Shown here: positions 14,388 to 23,500 of the stretch, in pieces
How positions within the stretch are numbered: position 1 is the stretch's first letter
Layout: each line of letters begins with the position of its first letter
Origin: Achromobacter marplatensis
GTDB taxonomy: Bacteria > Pseudomonadota > Gammaproteobacteria > Burkholderiales > Burkholderiaceae_B
Length of the DNA: 64,000 nt
Direction of reading: 5' to 3'
Assembly: GCF_002209535.1 (NCBI RefSeq)
Contig: NZ_NJIG01000022.1
Coordinates: 17,719 to 81,718 of the forward strand
Position numbers and translations under genes: made by a program
The notes under the pieces: model-generated
Told to the model about the DNA's origin: nothing
The model's input: only the letters and a program-made list of their open reading frames with translations
Databases searched by the model: none

Positions 14388-15323
14388 ATGGTGGACGCCA
14401 GCCTGCAACCCCGTTTGGAATTCGTCACCTGCGCCAGCCCGGCCGGTTTGCACCGGATGGCGTACTGGGAATGGGGCGACCCCGCCAACGACCAGGTGCT
14501 GCTCTGCGTGCACGGTCTGACCCGCAGCGGGCGCGATTTCGACGCCCTGGCGCGCCGGCTGGCCGGGCGCTACCGCGTGGTCTGCCCCGACGTGGTGGGC
14601 CGTGGCCGATCCGACTGGCTGGCCAATCCCGCTTTCTACACGGTGCCGCAGTACGTGTCCGACATGGTCACGCTGATCGCCCGCCTGCGTCCGGCCCGGC
14701 TGGCCTGGGTGGGTACGTCGATGGGCGGGCTGGTCGGCCTGGCGCTGTCGGGCGCCGCCGCGTTCGCCGGCGCCTTGCAGGCCATGCGTCCGCATGCGGG
14801 CATGCTGCCGCCCGGGCAAGGCATCCGCTTGGACAAGCTGGTGCTGAACGACGTGGGGCCGCGACTGGAAACCGGCGCCTTGTCGCGCATTGGCCAGTAC
14901 GTGGGCGAACCGGGTGAATTCGCTTCGTTCGAGGAAGCCGTAGCCACCATGCGGGCCAATTCCCAGACCTTCGGACCGCATACCGACGCGCAATGGGCGG
15001 ACCTGGCCCAGTACCTGTACCCGGAATATGGCGGCAAATGGGTCAAGCACTACGATCTGGCCCTGGCCCAGGCGCTGGCGGCCCAGACTCCGGAAGAACT
15101 GGCCGCCGGTGAACAGATCCTGTGGCGGTCTTATGACGCGGTGTCCTGCCCGGTGCTGATCGTGCGCGGCGCGCTGTCCGACCTGCTGACGCCCGCCACC
15201 GTCGAAGAAATGCTCAAGCGCAACCCGCGCGCCCAGGCGTTGGAAGTGCCCGGGGTGGGGCATGCGCCCACGCTGATCGCCGACAGCCAGGTGGACCCGG
15301 TCGCGGCGTTTCTCCTGGCCTGA
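14388..15323 (+). CDS. Alpha/beta-fold hydrolase
   Basis: A 311-residue hydrolase. The nucleophile elbow is GTSMGG near residue 117, with the oxyanion-side motif VHGLTRSGRDFD near 40. The probable acid is in RGALSDLLTP and the His is in GVGHAPTLI near the C-terminus. This set is the standard Ser-Asp-His triad. The DVVGRGRSDW segment is typical of epoxide-hydrolase/haloperoxidase-like esterases. The first codon is ATG at 14388 with GTGGAG seven bases upstream, rather than the overlapping TTG. It is followed after 70 bp by a PHP phosphoesterase gene and may be cotranscribed with it. The substrate cannot be inferred. Confidence 0.87.
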   Translation: MVDASLQPRLEFVTCASPAGLHRMAYWEWGDPANDQVLLCVHGLTRSGRDFDALARRLAGRYRVVCPDVVGRGRSDWLANPAFYTVPQYVSDMVTLIARLRPARLAWVGTSMGGLVGLALSGAAAFAGALQAMRPHAGMLPPGQGIRLDKLVLNDVGPRLETGALSRIGQYVGEPGEFASFEEAVATMRANSQTFGPHTDAQWADLAQYLYPEYGGKWVKHYDLALAQALAAQTPEELAAGEQILWRSYDAVSCPVLIVRGALSDLLTPATVEEMLKRNPRAQALEVPGVGHAPTLIADSQVDPVAAFLLA

Positions 15324-15393
15324 TCGTCCGCTCTGCGATTATGGGGACAGCCCGGCGCTATCCAGGGTGCCGGGCCTTCTCTACAATAGACTT

Positions 15394-16239
15394 ATGACAT
15401 CGCCCACCCTGAACATCGATCTGCATTGCCATTCCACCGTCTCGGACGGCGCGCTTGCGCCCCGCGATGTGGCGCAGCGCGCGCACGCCAACGGCGTGGA
15501 CGTCTGGGCACTGACCGATCATGACGAAGTGGGTGGCCTGGCCGAAGCTGCCAGCGCGGCCAAGGACCTGGGCATGCGCTTTGCCACCGGTGTCGAGATT
15601 TCCGTGACGTGGGCCGGCCTGACGGTGCACATCGTGGGCCTGCGCTTCGACCCGGAAAACACCGCCTTGGTCGAAGGCTTGCGCAAGACCCGTTCTGGCC
15701 GCGCCGAACGCGCCAAGCGCATCGGCGAACGCCTGGCGGACATGGGCATGCCCGGCGCCTACGAAGGCGCGCTGCCGTTCGCCGGCAATCCCGAACTGAT
15801 CAGCCGCACGCACTTTGCGCGGTATCTCGTCGAAGCCGGCTACTGCCCCGACGTGCAAACCGTTTTCACCAAGCACCTGGGCGACGACCGGCCCGGCCAC
15901 GTGCCCATGCAGTGGGCCACCCTGGCCGAAGCCGTGGGCTGGATCCGCGGCGCGGGTGGCATCGCCGTCATCGCGCATCCGGGCCGCTATAAGTACACCC
16001 CGCTGCAATTCGCCGCGCTGTTTGACGAGTTCCTGCAACTGGGGGGGCTGGGCATCGAGGTCAACACCGGCAGCCATACCGCCGAAGAAGCCCGCCAATA
16101 CGCTGAGATCGCGCGCCGCTATGGGTTCCTGGCCTCGCGCGGGTCGGATTTCCATAGCCCCAAGGAAAGCCGGATGGACCTGGGCCGTTTGCCGGCGCTG
16201 CCGTCCGACTTGAAGCCGGTCTGGCACGACTGGTTCTGA
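15394..16239 (+). CDS. PHP-domain phosphoesterase (RNase AM/TrpH-like)
   Basis: A 281-residue metal-dependent phosphoesterase of the PHP family. The metal ligands are visible in order: DLHCHSTVSDG at the start, TDHDEVGG near 45, a Glu in ATGVEIS near 70, IAHPGRYK near 195 and RGSDFHSP near 255. E. coli RnAM (YciV) of this family trims 5' ends of ribosomal RNA and degrades oligonucleotides; this protein is of similar length and probably does the same. The ATG at 15394 lacks a ribosome site but is preceded by TACAAT ending seven bases earlier, so a leaderless transcript is possible. The GTG at 15367 is an alternative. Followed by greB. Confidence 0.85.
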   Translation: MTSPTLNIDLHCHSTVSDGALAPRDVAQRAHANGVDVWALTDHDEVGGLAEAASAAKDLGMRFATGVEISVTWAGLTVHIVGLRFDPENTALVEGLRKTRSGRAERAKRIGERLADMGMPGAYEGALPFAGNPELISRTHFARYLVEAGYCPDVQTVFTKHLGDDRPGHVPMQWATLAEAVGWIRGAGGIAVIAHPGRYKYTPLQFAALFDEFLQLGGLGIEVNTGSHTAEEARQYAEIARRYGFLASRGSDFHSPKESRMDLGRLPALPSDLKPVWHDWF

Positions 16240-16307
16240 CGCGGGCGGTCATCGCCGCCCATCCTGCAAGCCATCGATTGTGAGCGCGCCCTTGCGGCGC
16301 ATGCGCC

Positions 16308-16856
16308 ATGAACAAAGCCTTTGTTAAAGAGTCCGACAACGAGGACGACGACGATCTGCCGCAAGCCCAGGCGTTGCCGGCAGGCACCAAGAACTACATG
16401 ACCCCCGAGGGTTATGAACGCCTGCGCGCCGAACTGACGCACCTGATGAACGTGGAGCGTCCGTCCGTCGTGCAAGTGGTGTCCTGGGCGGCGTCCAACG
16501 GCGACCGTTCCGAGAACGGCGATTACTTGTACGGCAAGAAGCGCCTGCGCGAGATCGACCGCCGCATGCGCTTTTTGACCAAGCGGCTGGACATCGCCGA
16601 AGTGGTGGACCCCGCCGCGCAACCCAACCGCGACCAGGTGTTCTTCGGCGCCACGGTGTCGTATTCGGACAAGGCCGGCGAAGAACACACGGTCACCATC
16701 GTGGGCGTGGACGAAGCCGAGCCGCTGGCCGGCAAGATCAGCTGGATTTCGCCAGTGGCGCGCGCGCTGATCAAGGCGCGCGAAGGCGATACGGTCGTGC
16801 TGCGCACGCCGGGCGGGATCGAAGAGCTGGACATCCTGGAAGTCAGTTACCCGTAA
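16308..16856 (+). CDS. greB: Transcription elongation factor GreB
   Basis: A 182-residue factor that inserts its coiled coil into the RNA polymerase secondary channel and promotes cleavage of backtracked RNA. The N-terminal coiled coil starts at NYMTPEGYERLRAEL (~30), the acidic tip is in SNGDRSENGDYLYGKKRL (D and E residues positioned as in E. coli GreB), and the C-terminal FKBP-like domain ends with TPGGIEELDILEVSYP. It is ~24 residues longer than E. coli GreB, due to an acidic N-terminal tail (DNEDDDD). The GDYLYGKKRLREIDRR basic patch favours GreB over GreA. Confidence 0.93.
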   Translation: MNKAFVKESDNEDDDDLPQAQALPAGTKNYMTPEGYERLRAELTHLMNVERPSVVQVVSWAASNGDRSENGDYLYGKKRLREIDRRMRFLTKRLDIAEVVDPAAQPNRDQVFFGATVSYSDKAGEEHTVTIVGVDEAEPLAGKISWISPVARALIKAREGDTVVLRTPGGIEELDILEVSYP

Positions 16857-16878
16857 TTCTTGAGTGCAGTGCTCGATG

Positions 16879-17058
16879 CGTAGGATGGGTGGAGCGCGAG
16901 AAGGCGGGGAAATCAGGCAGACCGTTCAGCGCGCGTAACCCATCGCGGGGGGCTGCTTGCTAGCCAGCTTTCGCCTTTATGCAGCGGTTGCTTGATGGGT
17001 TTCGCGCGCTAGATATCTTGTTCTTGCATCAAGATGCTCGCGCTCCACCCATCCTACG
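16879..17058. repeat. Inverted pair of 66-bp REP-like repeat units
   Basis: Two units lie in opposite orientation, 16879-16944 and 17058-16994. Each begins CGTAGGATGGGTGGAGCGCG and ends AGCGCGCGnAACCCATC, with a variable centre. The outer 22 bp are perfectly inverted repeats of each other, the inner 17 bp have one mismatch. Each unit's own ends (GATGGGT..GCGCG and CGCGC..ACCCATC) are also complementary. A third unit lies at 34204-34269. This is a dispersed intergenic repeat family of REP or mini-transposon type; no mobilising gene is in view. Confidence 0.8.
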
Positions 17059-17093
17059 GCGCTTAGGTCGTCATTCCGCCAATCCAGCACCCC

Positions 17094-17133
17094 AAAAAGG
17101 AAACAGGCGCCAGCTTGTGGCCGGCGCCTGTTT
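17094..17133 (-). terminator. Terminator of the dctQMP operon
   Basis: AAACAGGCGCC (17101-17111) pairs with GGCGCCTGTTT (17123-17133). Read on the minus strand the stem is followed by CCTTTTT (17100-17094). It lies about 100 bp beyond the dctP stop. Confidence 0.85.
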
Positions 17134-17230
17134 GGTTGGGAGGGATCTGACGTCCCTGCCTCGGTGTGGCGGCTTGCGCCGTCGTTCCCCTGGGGCTTGC
17201 TGCTAATTCAATTCGTTTGACTCGCGCCGC

Positions 17231-18259
17231 TTACTTCTTGCGCGCCGCGATCGACTTTTCGGCCATGTTGACCAGGTCTTCGCCGATCTGCTTCTTCCAC
17301 TTGTCGTAGACGGGCTGGGTGACCTTGGCGAAGGCGTCGTGCTCGGCTTGCGACAGCGACGTCACCGTCACGCCGTGGCCTTCGATCTCTTTCAGCAGCG
17401 ACGGGTCTTCGGGCGTGACGCCCTTGCGCGCGATCACGATCTGCTGCTTGCCGGCGTCAAGCGCGGCCTGGCGCACGATGTCGCGGTCCTTTTCCGACCA
17501 CGAATTCCAGACCTCGCGGTTGACCACGAAGATCAGCGGGTCGGCCACGTAGTTCCACAGGGTCAGGTATTTTTGGCCCACCGTGTACAGCTTGGAACCC
17601 GTGTAGATGGAAAGGGGGTTTTCCTGGCCATCCACCGCGCCGCTGGCCAGCGCGGGCTGCGCATCGGCCCAGCTCATCTGCGTGGGGTTGGCGCCCAGCG
17701 CCGTGAACGTGTCGATGTACAGCGGCGAACCCACCACGCGCAGCTTCATGCCCTTCATGTCTTCGGGCTTCTTGATGTCGCGCTTGGAATTGCTGAGCTG
17801 GCGGTAGCCGTTTTCGCCCCAGGCCAGCGGCACCACGCCCGCTTTCTCGATCAGCTTGAACATTTCCTTGCCCACGTCGCCTTGCACCAGCGCGTCGATG
17901 GCGGCGTAGTCAGGCATCAGGAAGGGCAGCGAGAACAGGTTCAGCTGCTTGACCTGCGGCGACCAGTTGATCGTGGAGCCCACCGCCATGTCGATCACGC
18001 CCTGGCGGATCGCGGTGAATTCGCGGGTCTGGTCGCCCTGGACCAGCGAGGTGCCGGGATAGACCTTGATGTTGATGCGGCCCTGGGTGCGTTCACGCAC
18101 CAGGTTGGACCAGATTTCGGCGCCCTGGCCCCACGGGAAGGTGGTGCCCACGACGATGGACAGCTTGTATTCGGGCTTGTAGTTTTGCGCGATGGCGGGC
18201 GCCGTGCCCACCACGGCGGCGGCGCACAGCGCGGCGCCGATCAGGTTGCGGAAGTTCAT
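17231..18259 (-). CDS. dctP: TRAP transporter solute-binding protein DctP
   Basis: A 342-residue periplasmic receptor, the last gene of a complete TRAP operon. It has a Sec signal peptide of about 24 residues ending in APAIAQ. The family pattern is clear: LSIVVGTTFPWGQGAEIW, a REFTAIRQGVIDMAVGST segment, MKLRVVGSPL with the ligand-binding Arg, and DGQENPLSIYTG. The C-terminal helix region ends in lysine-rich IAARKK. The order dctQ-dctM-dctP, with the receptor last, is one of the known arrangements. The receptor gene lies 82 bp after dctM and has GAGG/GGAG-type sequence before its ATG, so it may be translated more strongly than the membrane genes. The substrate is unknown. Confidence 0.92.
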   Translation of the reverse strand: MNFRNLIGAALCAAAVVGTAPAIAQNYKPEYKLSIVVGTTFPWGQGAEIWSNLVRERTQGRINIKVYPGTSLVQGDQTREFTAIRQGVIDMAVGSTINWSPQVKQLNLFSLPFLMPDYAAIDALVQGDVGKEMFKLIEKAGVVPLAWGENGYRQLSNSKRDIKKPEDMKGMKLRVVGSPLYIDTFTALGANPTQMSWADAQPALASGAVDGQENPLSIYTGSKLYTVGQKYLTLWNYVADPLIFVVNREVWNSWSEKDRDIVRQAALDAGKQQIVIARKGVTPEDPSLLKEIEGHGVTVTSLSQAEHDAFAKVTQPVYDKWKKQIGEDLVNMAEKSIAARKK

Positions 18260-18311
18260 GTGATGTCTCCTCTCTCTGCGAGTGTGTCTGTTGTTGTCTT
18301 GAGATCCAGCA

Positions 18312-18353
18312 CTTCAATAACCCAGCTTCAATAGCCCAGCTTCAATAGCCCAA
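18312..18353. repeat. Three tandem 14-bp repeats at the dctM 3' end
   Basis: CTTCAATAnCCCAG occurs three times head to tail (18312-18325, 18326-18339, 18340-18353, one substitution in the outer copies). The last copy contains the dctM stop codon, so the other two lie just beyond it and each repeats the LGY-stop sense. It looks like slipped-strand duplication. Confidence 0.85.
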
Positions 18354-19640
18354 CTTATGCGGCAGCCACAGCGCCAGTTGCGGGAACACCAGCACCGCCA
18401 CCAGCACCAGGAACATGGCGCCCAGCAGCCACACCACCCAGCGCACCGTGGATTCCATCGGCACGTGCGCGATGCGGCACGACACCATCAGGTTCACGGC
18501 GAGCGGCGGGGTGAACTGGCCCAGCGCCACCTTCAACGTCAGGATCACGCCGAACCACACCGGATCCCAGCCGTAGGCATTGGCGATCGGCATCAGCAGC
18601 GGCACGAAAATCAGGAAGATCGAGATTCCGTCCAGGAACATGCCCACCGTCATCAGCAGCAGGATCAACAGCGACAGCACGCCCCATTCGCCCAGGCCGG
18701 AATTGACGATGGCGTGGGTGATCGGGTCGATCACGCTCAGCGTGGACAGGGCCCAGGCGAAGATGCCCGCCAGCGTCACCACCAGCATGATCACGGCGGA
18801 CAGCTCGGCGGCTTCGCGCAGGATGGTGTACAGATCGCGGAACTTGATGGTGCGATGGATGAAGCCGCCCACGAACAAGCCGTAGAACACGGCGACGACC
18901 GCGGCTTCGGTTGGCGTGAACCAGCCCATGCGCATGCCGCCCAGGATCAGCACTGGAGCAGCCAAGCCCCACGACGCTTCGCGCAGGCTGGCCCAGAAGG
19001 GCGGGCGCGGCAGGTGGGATTCCAGCGCGCCCATCTTGTACTTGCGCGACAGCCAGACGGCCGGAACGATCAGGGCCAGGCCGGCCAGGATGCCCGGGAT
19101 CATGCCGGCGGCGAACAGTGCGGGCACCGAGGCGCCCGGCACCAGTACCGAATAGATGATGAAGGCGACCGACGGCGGGATCAGGATGTCGGTGGCGGCG
19201 CCTGCCGCTACGATCGAGGCCGAAAACGAGCCCGGATAGCCCGCGCGCGACATGGCGGTGATCATCACGGCGCCCACGGCCGCCGCGCACGCCGGTCCGG
19301 ACCCGGATATGCCGCCCAGGAACATGGCGACCGCGATGGACACCAGCGGCAGCATCCCGGGGCCGCGGCCCACGATGGCGATGGCAAAGTCCACCAGCCG
19401 CTTGGCCACGCCCGACCGGTCGAAGATAGAGCCGACCAGCACGAACATCGGGATGGCCAGCAGTGGGTACTTGGCCAAACCGGCGTAGAAGTTCTGTGGC
19501 ACGGTCAACAGGCCATACCAGGGCGTGTCCAGGTTGGACAGCACGATGGCGACGGTGCCGCCGATGCCCAGCGCCACGCCGACCGGCACGCCGATCAGCA
19601 TCAGGACGATGAAGACGATAAAGAGGATGGTGGCGATCAT
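18342..19640 (-). CDS. dctM: TRAP transporter large permease DctM
   Basis: A 432-residue polytopic inner-membrane protein, the transport channel of the TRAP system, normally driven by sodium. It begins MIATILFIVFIVLMLIGVP, typical of DctM, and shows GGISGSGPACAAAVGAV (the conserved serine-rich turn of the first repeat), DILIPPSVAFIIYSVL and, in the second half, TGFTPPLAVNLMVSC-like LGQFTPPLAVNLM. Length is standard. Its ATG overlaps the dctQ stop (ATGA), so translation is coupled. A 14-bp tandem repeat straddles its stop codon. Confidence 0.94.
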   Translation of the reverse strand: MIATILFIVFIVLMLIGVPVGVALGIGGTVAIVLSNLDTPWYGLLTVPQNFYAGLAKYPLLAIPMFVLVGSIFDRSGVAKRLVDFAIAIVGRGPGMLPLVSIAVAMFLGGISGSGPACAAAVGAVMITAMSRAGYPGSFSASIVAAGAATDILIPPSVAFIIYSVLVPGASVPALFAAGMIPGILAGLALIVPAVWLSRKYKMGALESHLPRPPFWASLREASWGLAAPVLILGGMRMGWFTPTEAAVVAVFYGLFVGGFIHRTIKFRDLYTILREAAELSAVIMLVVTLAGIFAWALSTLSVIDPITHAIVNSGLGEWGVLSLLILLLMTVGMFLDGISIFLIFVPLLMPIANAYGWDPVWFGVILTLKVALGQFTPPLAVNLMVSCRIAHVPMESTVRWVVWLLGAMFLVLVAVLVFPQLALWLPHKLGY

Positions 19641-20176
19641 TTGGCGTCGGTTCCGGCGCCACGCGCGATGCGGCGGAGGATGCCGACGGTGCGCAGCGAG
19701 ATCGCCGCAGCCATCACGGGCAGCCAGATGGAATACCACCAGGTCGGCACGCCGATCGCGGGGGAGGTCTCTTCATAAATGAATTCGTCCGACACGAGCT
19801 TCACCGACAGCACGGTCAGCAGCACAAAGAACGCCAGCACGCAGCTGTTGGCGATCAACGCCATGATGCGCTGGCGGCGCGGCGAGCCGTTGTCCGCCAG
19901 GATCTCGATACGGATATGGTGGTTGCGCACGAAGGCCACGCTGCCGCCCGCCATCGTCAGCACGATCAGCAGGAACACCGAGATCTCTTCCGTCCAGGCG
20001 AAAGACTGGTCGGTGAAATAGCGCACCAGCACGTTCGTGAAGGTGATCAGCGCCAGCGTGGCCAGCAAGATCACGGCCAGCCAGTCTTCGATGGCCAGCG
20101 GCACCTTTACGGCGGGATCTGCTTCAACGGGGATGATCGGTTCGACAGGCTCGGCGGGGGCTTCGGGGCGGGACAT
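19637..20176 (-). CDS. dctQ: TRAP transporter small permease DctQ
   Basis: A 179-residue inner-membrane protein with four predicted helices: ~31-50 (AVILLATLALITFTNVLVRY), ~65-85 (SVFLLIVLTMAGGSVAF), ~103-127 and ~147-165. The TEEISVFL element after the first helix and RNHHIRIEI after the second are the DctQ signature. The N-terminal ~28 residues are Pro/Glu-rich and cytoplasmic. It is the first gene of the operon and overlaps dctM by four bases. Confidence 0.92.
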   Translation of the reverse strand: MSRPEAPAEPVEPIIPVEADPAVKVPLAIEDWLAVILLATLALITFTNVLVRYFTDQSFAWTEEISVFLLIVLTMAGGSVAFVRNHHIRIEILADNGSPRRQRIMALIANSCVLAFFVLLTVLSVKLVSDEFIYEETSPAIGVPTWWYSIWLPVMAAAISLRTVGILRRIARGAGTDAK

Positions 20177-20530
20177 GGGGTGAGGCGACGGCTTCGGCGC
20201 TTGACGCGCGTTCTATGAATAAGTCGCTGCATCCTACCGTTGCCCCGCAGACGCGATAGTTCGTGTTTTCCCGTGGTGCGGGGCGGCAACAACATGCTGC
20301 ATTGCACCAGAGCAGCCCGTGCAGGAAGCGGCGGGGCAGGGATAAACCACGTTCGCATCGGGGCTTTACTGGAATATTGCTTTGCACCATTCCAGTGCGC
20401 GGCATCCAGAATTCTTTTGTAACACGGGACAAAACCGCGGCTTCGGACCCTTCTTGAACAAGCGCTCCGGGAAAACCCCCTAAACAGGTAAAATCACTTT
20501 TTGCACCCATCCTTATACGGCGCCCGCATC
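20177..20530. other. Divergent promoter region of dctQMP and purL
   Basis: 354 bp with no gene. The most structured spot is 20368-20398. There ACTGGAAT (20368-20375) and ATTCCAGT (20389-20396) form an 8-bp inverted repeat, and an overlapping GCAC-N7-GTGC dyad (20384-20398) has the form of an NtrC site. I found no correctly spaced sigma-54 promoter on either strand, so the NtrC reading is weak. A possible -10 (TAAAAT, 20489-20494) precedes purL. Confidence 0.45.
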
Positions 20531-23500
20531 GTGTCCCTAGTTCAGCATCTGCCTGGTTCCTCCGTCCTGTCCTCCTTTCGTCGTGATCGCCTTCTTGCGC
20601 AACTGAAGGAAGCCGGCCTGCCGGTGGCCGACATCTCCGCCCGTTACGAGCACTTCGTCAGCACCGACGCCGCCCTGACGGCCGAACAGCAGCAACACCT
20701 GACCCAACTGCTGGATTACGGCACGCCCAGCACGGCCGACGTGCCGGCCAAGAGCCTGTCCCTGCTGGTCATTCCGCGCCTGGGCACCATTTCCCCGTGG
20801 GCCAGCAAGGCCACCGACATCGCCCACAACTGTGGCCTGGCGTCGGTGCACCGCATCGAACGCGGCGTGCGCTACGTGATTACTCCGGAACGCGGCCTGC
20901 TGGGCACCAAGTCGTTTGACGACGCCATGCTGGCCCGCGCGGCCGACTGCCTGCACGACCGCATGACCGAAACCGTGGTCGACGCCAACTTCGACGGCCA
21001 GGCGCTGTTCCAGACGCTGGCCGGCAAGCCGATGCGCACCGTGGGCGTCCAGGCTAACGGCGTGCAGGCGTTGGCCGAAGCGAACGTCTCGCTGGGCCTG
21101 GCCCTGTCGGAAGACGAAATCGAATACCTGGCCAAGTCGTTCACCGACCTGGGGCGCGACCCCACCGACGTCGAACTGATGATGTTCGCGCAGGCCAACA
21201 GCGAACACTGCCGCCACAAGATCTTCAACGCCGAATGGGTGATTGATGGCCAGGAACAGCCCAACACGCTGTTCGGCATGATCCGCGCCACGCACAAGGC
21301 GCAGCCGGAAGGCACGGTCGTCGCCTATTCGGACAACGCCGCCATCATGGAAGGCGGCCCCGCGCAGCGCTTCCAGGCCGGCGTGCCCGGCGTCACCGGC
21401 GAGGGTGCCGACGGCGCCAAGTACATCCGCCGCGACACCACCGTGCATACCTTGATGAAGGTAGAGACGCACAACCACCCGACCGCGATCGCGCCGTTCC
21501 CCGGCGCCTCGACGGGCGCGGGCGGCGAAATCCGCGACGAAGGCGCCACCGGCCGCGGCTCCAAGCCCAAGGCCGGCCTGACTGGTTTCACCGTGTCGCA
21601 CCTGCGCTTCGACGACGCGCTGCAACCCTGGGAAGCCGATCACCACGGCCTGCCCGAACGCATCGCTTCGCCGCTGTCCATCATGATCGACGGCCCCATC
21701 GGCGGCGCGGCGTTCAACAACGAATTCGGTCGGCCCAACCTGCTGGGCTACTTCCGCTCGTTCGAGCAGACCGCTGGCGGCACGCGCTGGGGCTATCACA
21801 AGCCCATCATGATCGCGGGCGGACTGGGCAGCATCGACGCGGGTCTGACCCACAAGGACGTGATTCCCCCCGGCGCGCTGCTGATCCAGCTGGGCGGCCC
21901 GGGCTTCCGTATCGGCATGGGCGGCGGCGCCGCATCCAGCATCAGCATGGGTAGCAACTCGGCCGAGCTGGACTTCGATTCCGTCCAACGCGGCAACCCG
22001 GAAATCGAGCGCCGTGCGCAGGAAGTCATCGACCGCTGCTGGCAGCAGGCCGAGAACAACCCCATCATCGCCATCCACGACGTGGGCGCGGGCGGTTTGT
22101 CCAACGCCTTCCCTGAACTGGTCAACGACGCCGGCCGTGGCGCCATCTTCGACCTGAAGCGCGTGCCGCTGGAAGAGTCGGGCCTGTCGCCCGCCGAAAT
22201 CTGGAGCAATGAATCGCAGGAACGTTATGTCCTGTCGATCCTGCCGAAGGACCTGGAGCGCTTTGACGCCATCGCGCGCCGCGAGCGCTGCCCGTACGCG
22301 GTGGTGGGCGTGGCCACCGAAGAGCGCCAACTGCGCGTGGTGGACGGCGAGGGCCTGCCGGGCCTGGACACTATTCGCCCGCAAGGCGATGCCGAAGTGC
22401 GCCCCGTGGACGTGCCGATCGACGTGATCCTGGGCAAGCCGCCGCGCATGACGCGCGACGTGCGCCGTCTGCCCGGTGTGTCCGCGCCGCTGGACCTGGC
22501 CGGCATCGACCTGACTGAAGCCGCCTACCGCGTGCTGCGCCACCCCACGGTGGCCAACAAGTCCTTCCTGATCACCATCGGCGACCGCACCGTTGGCGGC
22601 CTGTCCAGCCGTGATCAGATGGTCGGCCCCTGGCAGGTGCCGGTGGCGGATTGCGCCGTGACGCTTGCGGATTACGAAGGCTTCCGCGGCGAAGCCATGT
22701 CGATGGGTGAACGCACCCCCATCGCCATGCTGGACGCCCCGGCCTCCGGCCGCATGGCCGTGGCCGAAGCCCTGACCAACCTGGCCGCCGCGGACGTGGC
22801 GCGCCTGGAAGACATCAAGCTGTCGGCCAACTGGATGGCCGCTTGCGGCGTCGAAGGCCAGGACGCCGCGCTGTACGACACCGTGTCCGCCGTCAGCGAA
22901 CTGTGCCAGGCCACCGGCCTGTCCATTCCGGTGGGCAAGGATTCCCTGTCCATGAAGACGTCCTGGGAACAGGACGGCGAACAGCGCCAGGTCGTGGCGC
23001 CGGTGTCGCTGGTCGTCACGGCGTTCGCGCCGGTGGCCGACGTGCGCGCCAGCCTGACCCCGCAGCTGCGCACCGACGCGGGCGACAGCGTGCTGATCCT
23101 GATCGACCTGGGCCGTGGCCGTCACCGTATGGGCGGCTCGATCCTGGCGCAGACCTACAACCAGGTCGGCGAGACCGTGCCGGACATCGATTCGCCGCAA
23201 GACCTGCGCGCCTTCTTCATCACCATCCGCACCTTGGCCGAAGCCGGCACCATCCTGGCTTACCACGACCGTTCCGACGGCGGCCTGTTCGCCACCCTGA
23301 CCGAAATGGCCTTCGCCGGCCGCACCGGTATCTCGGTGAACCTGGACATGCTGACTTTCGATCCGCAATCGGCGGATTGGGGCGACTACAAGATCCGCCC
23401 GGATCAGGTGAAGGTGCAGCGCGAAGAACTGACGCTCAACGCCCTGTTCTCGGAAGAGGCGGGCGCCGTGATTCAGGTGCCGGCATCGCAGCGCGACGCT

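Noticed and set aside
20384..20398. NtrC site controlling dctQMP or purL
   Set aside because: The dyad fits, but no sigma-54 promoter with correct GG-N10-GC spacing was found on either strand nearby, so NtrC control is not claimed.
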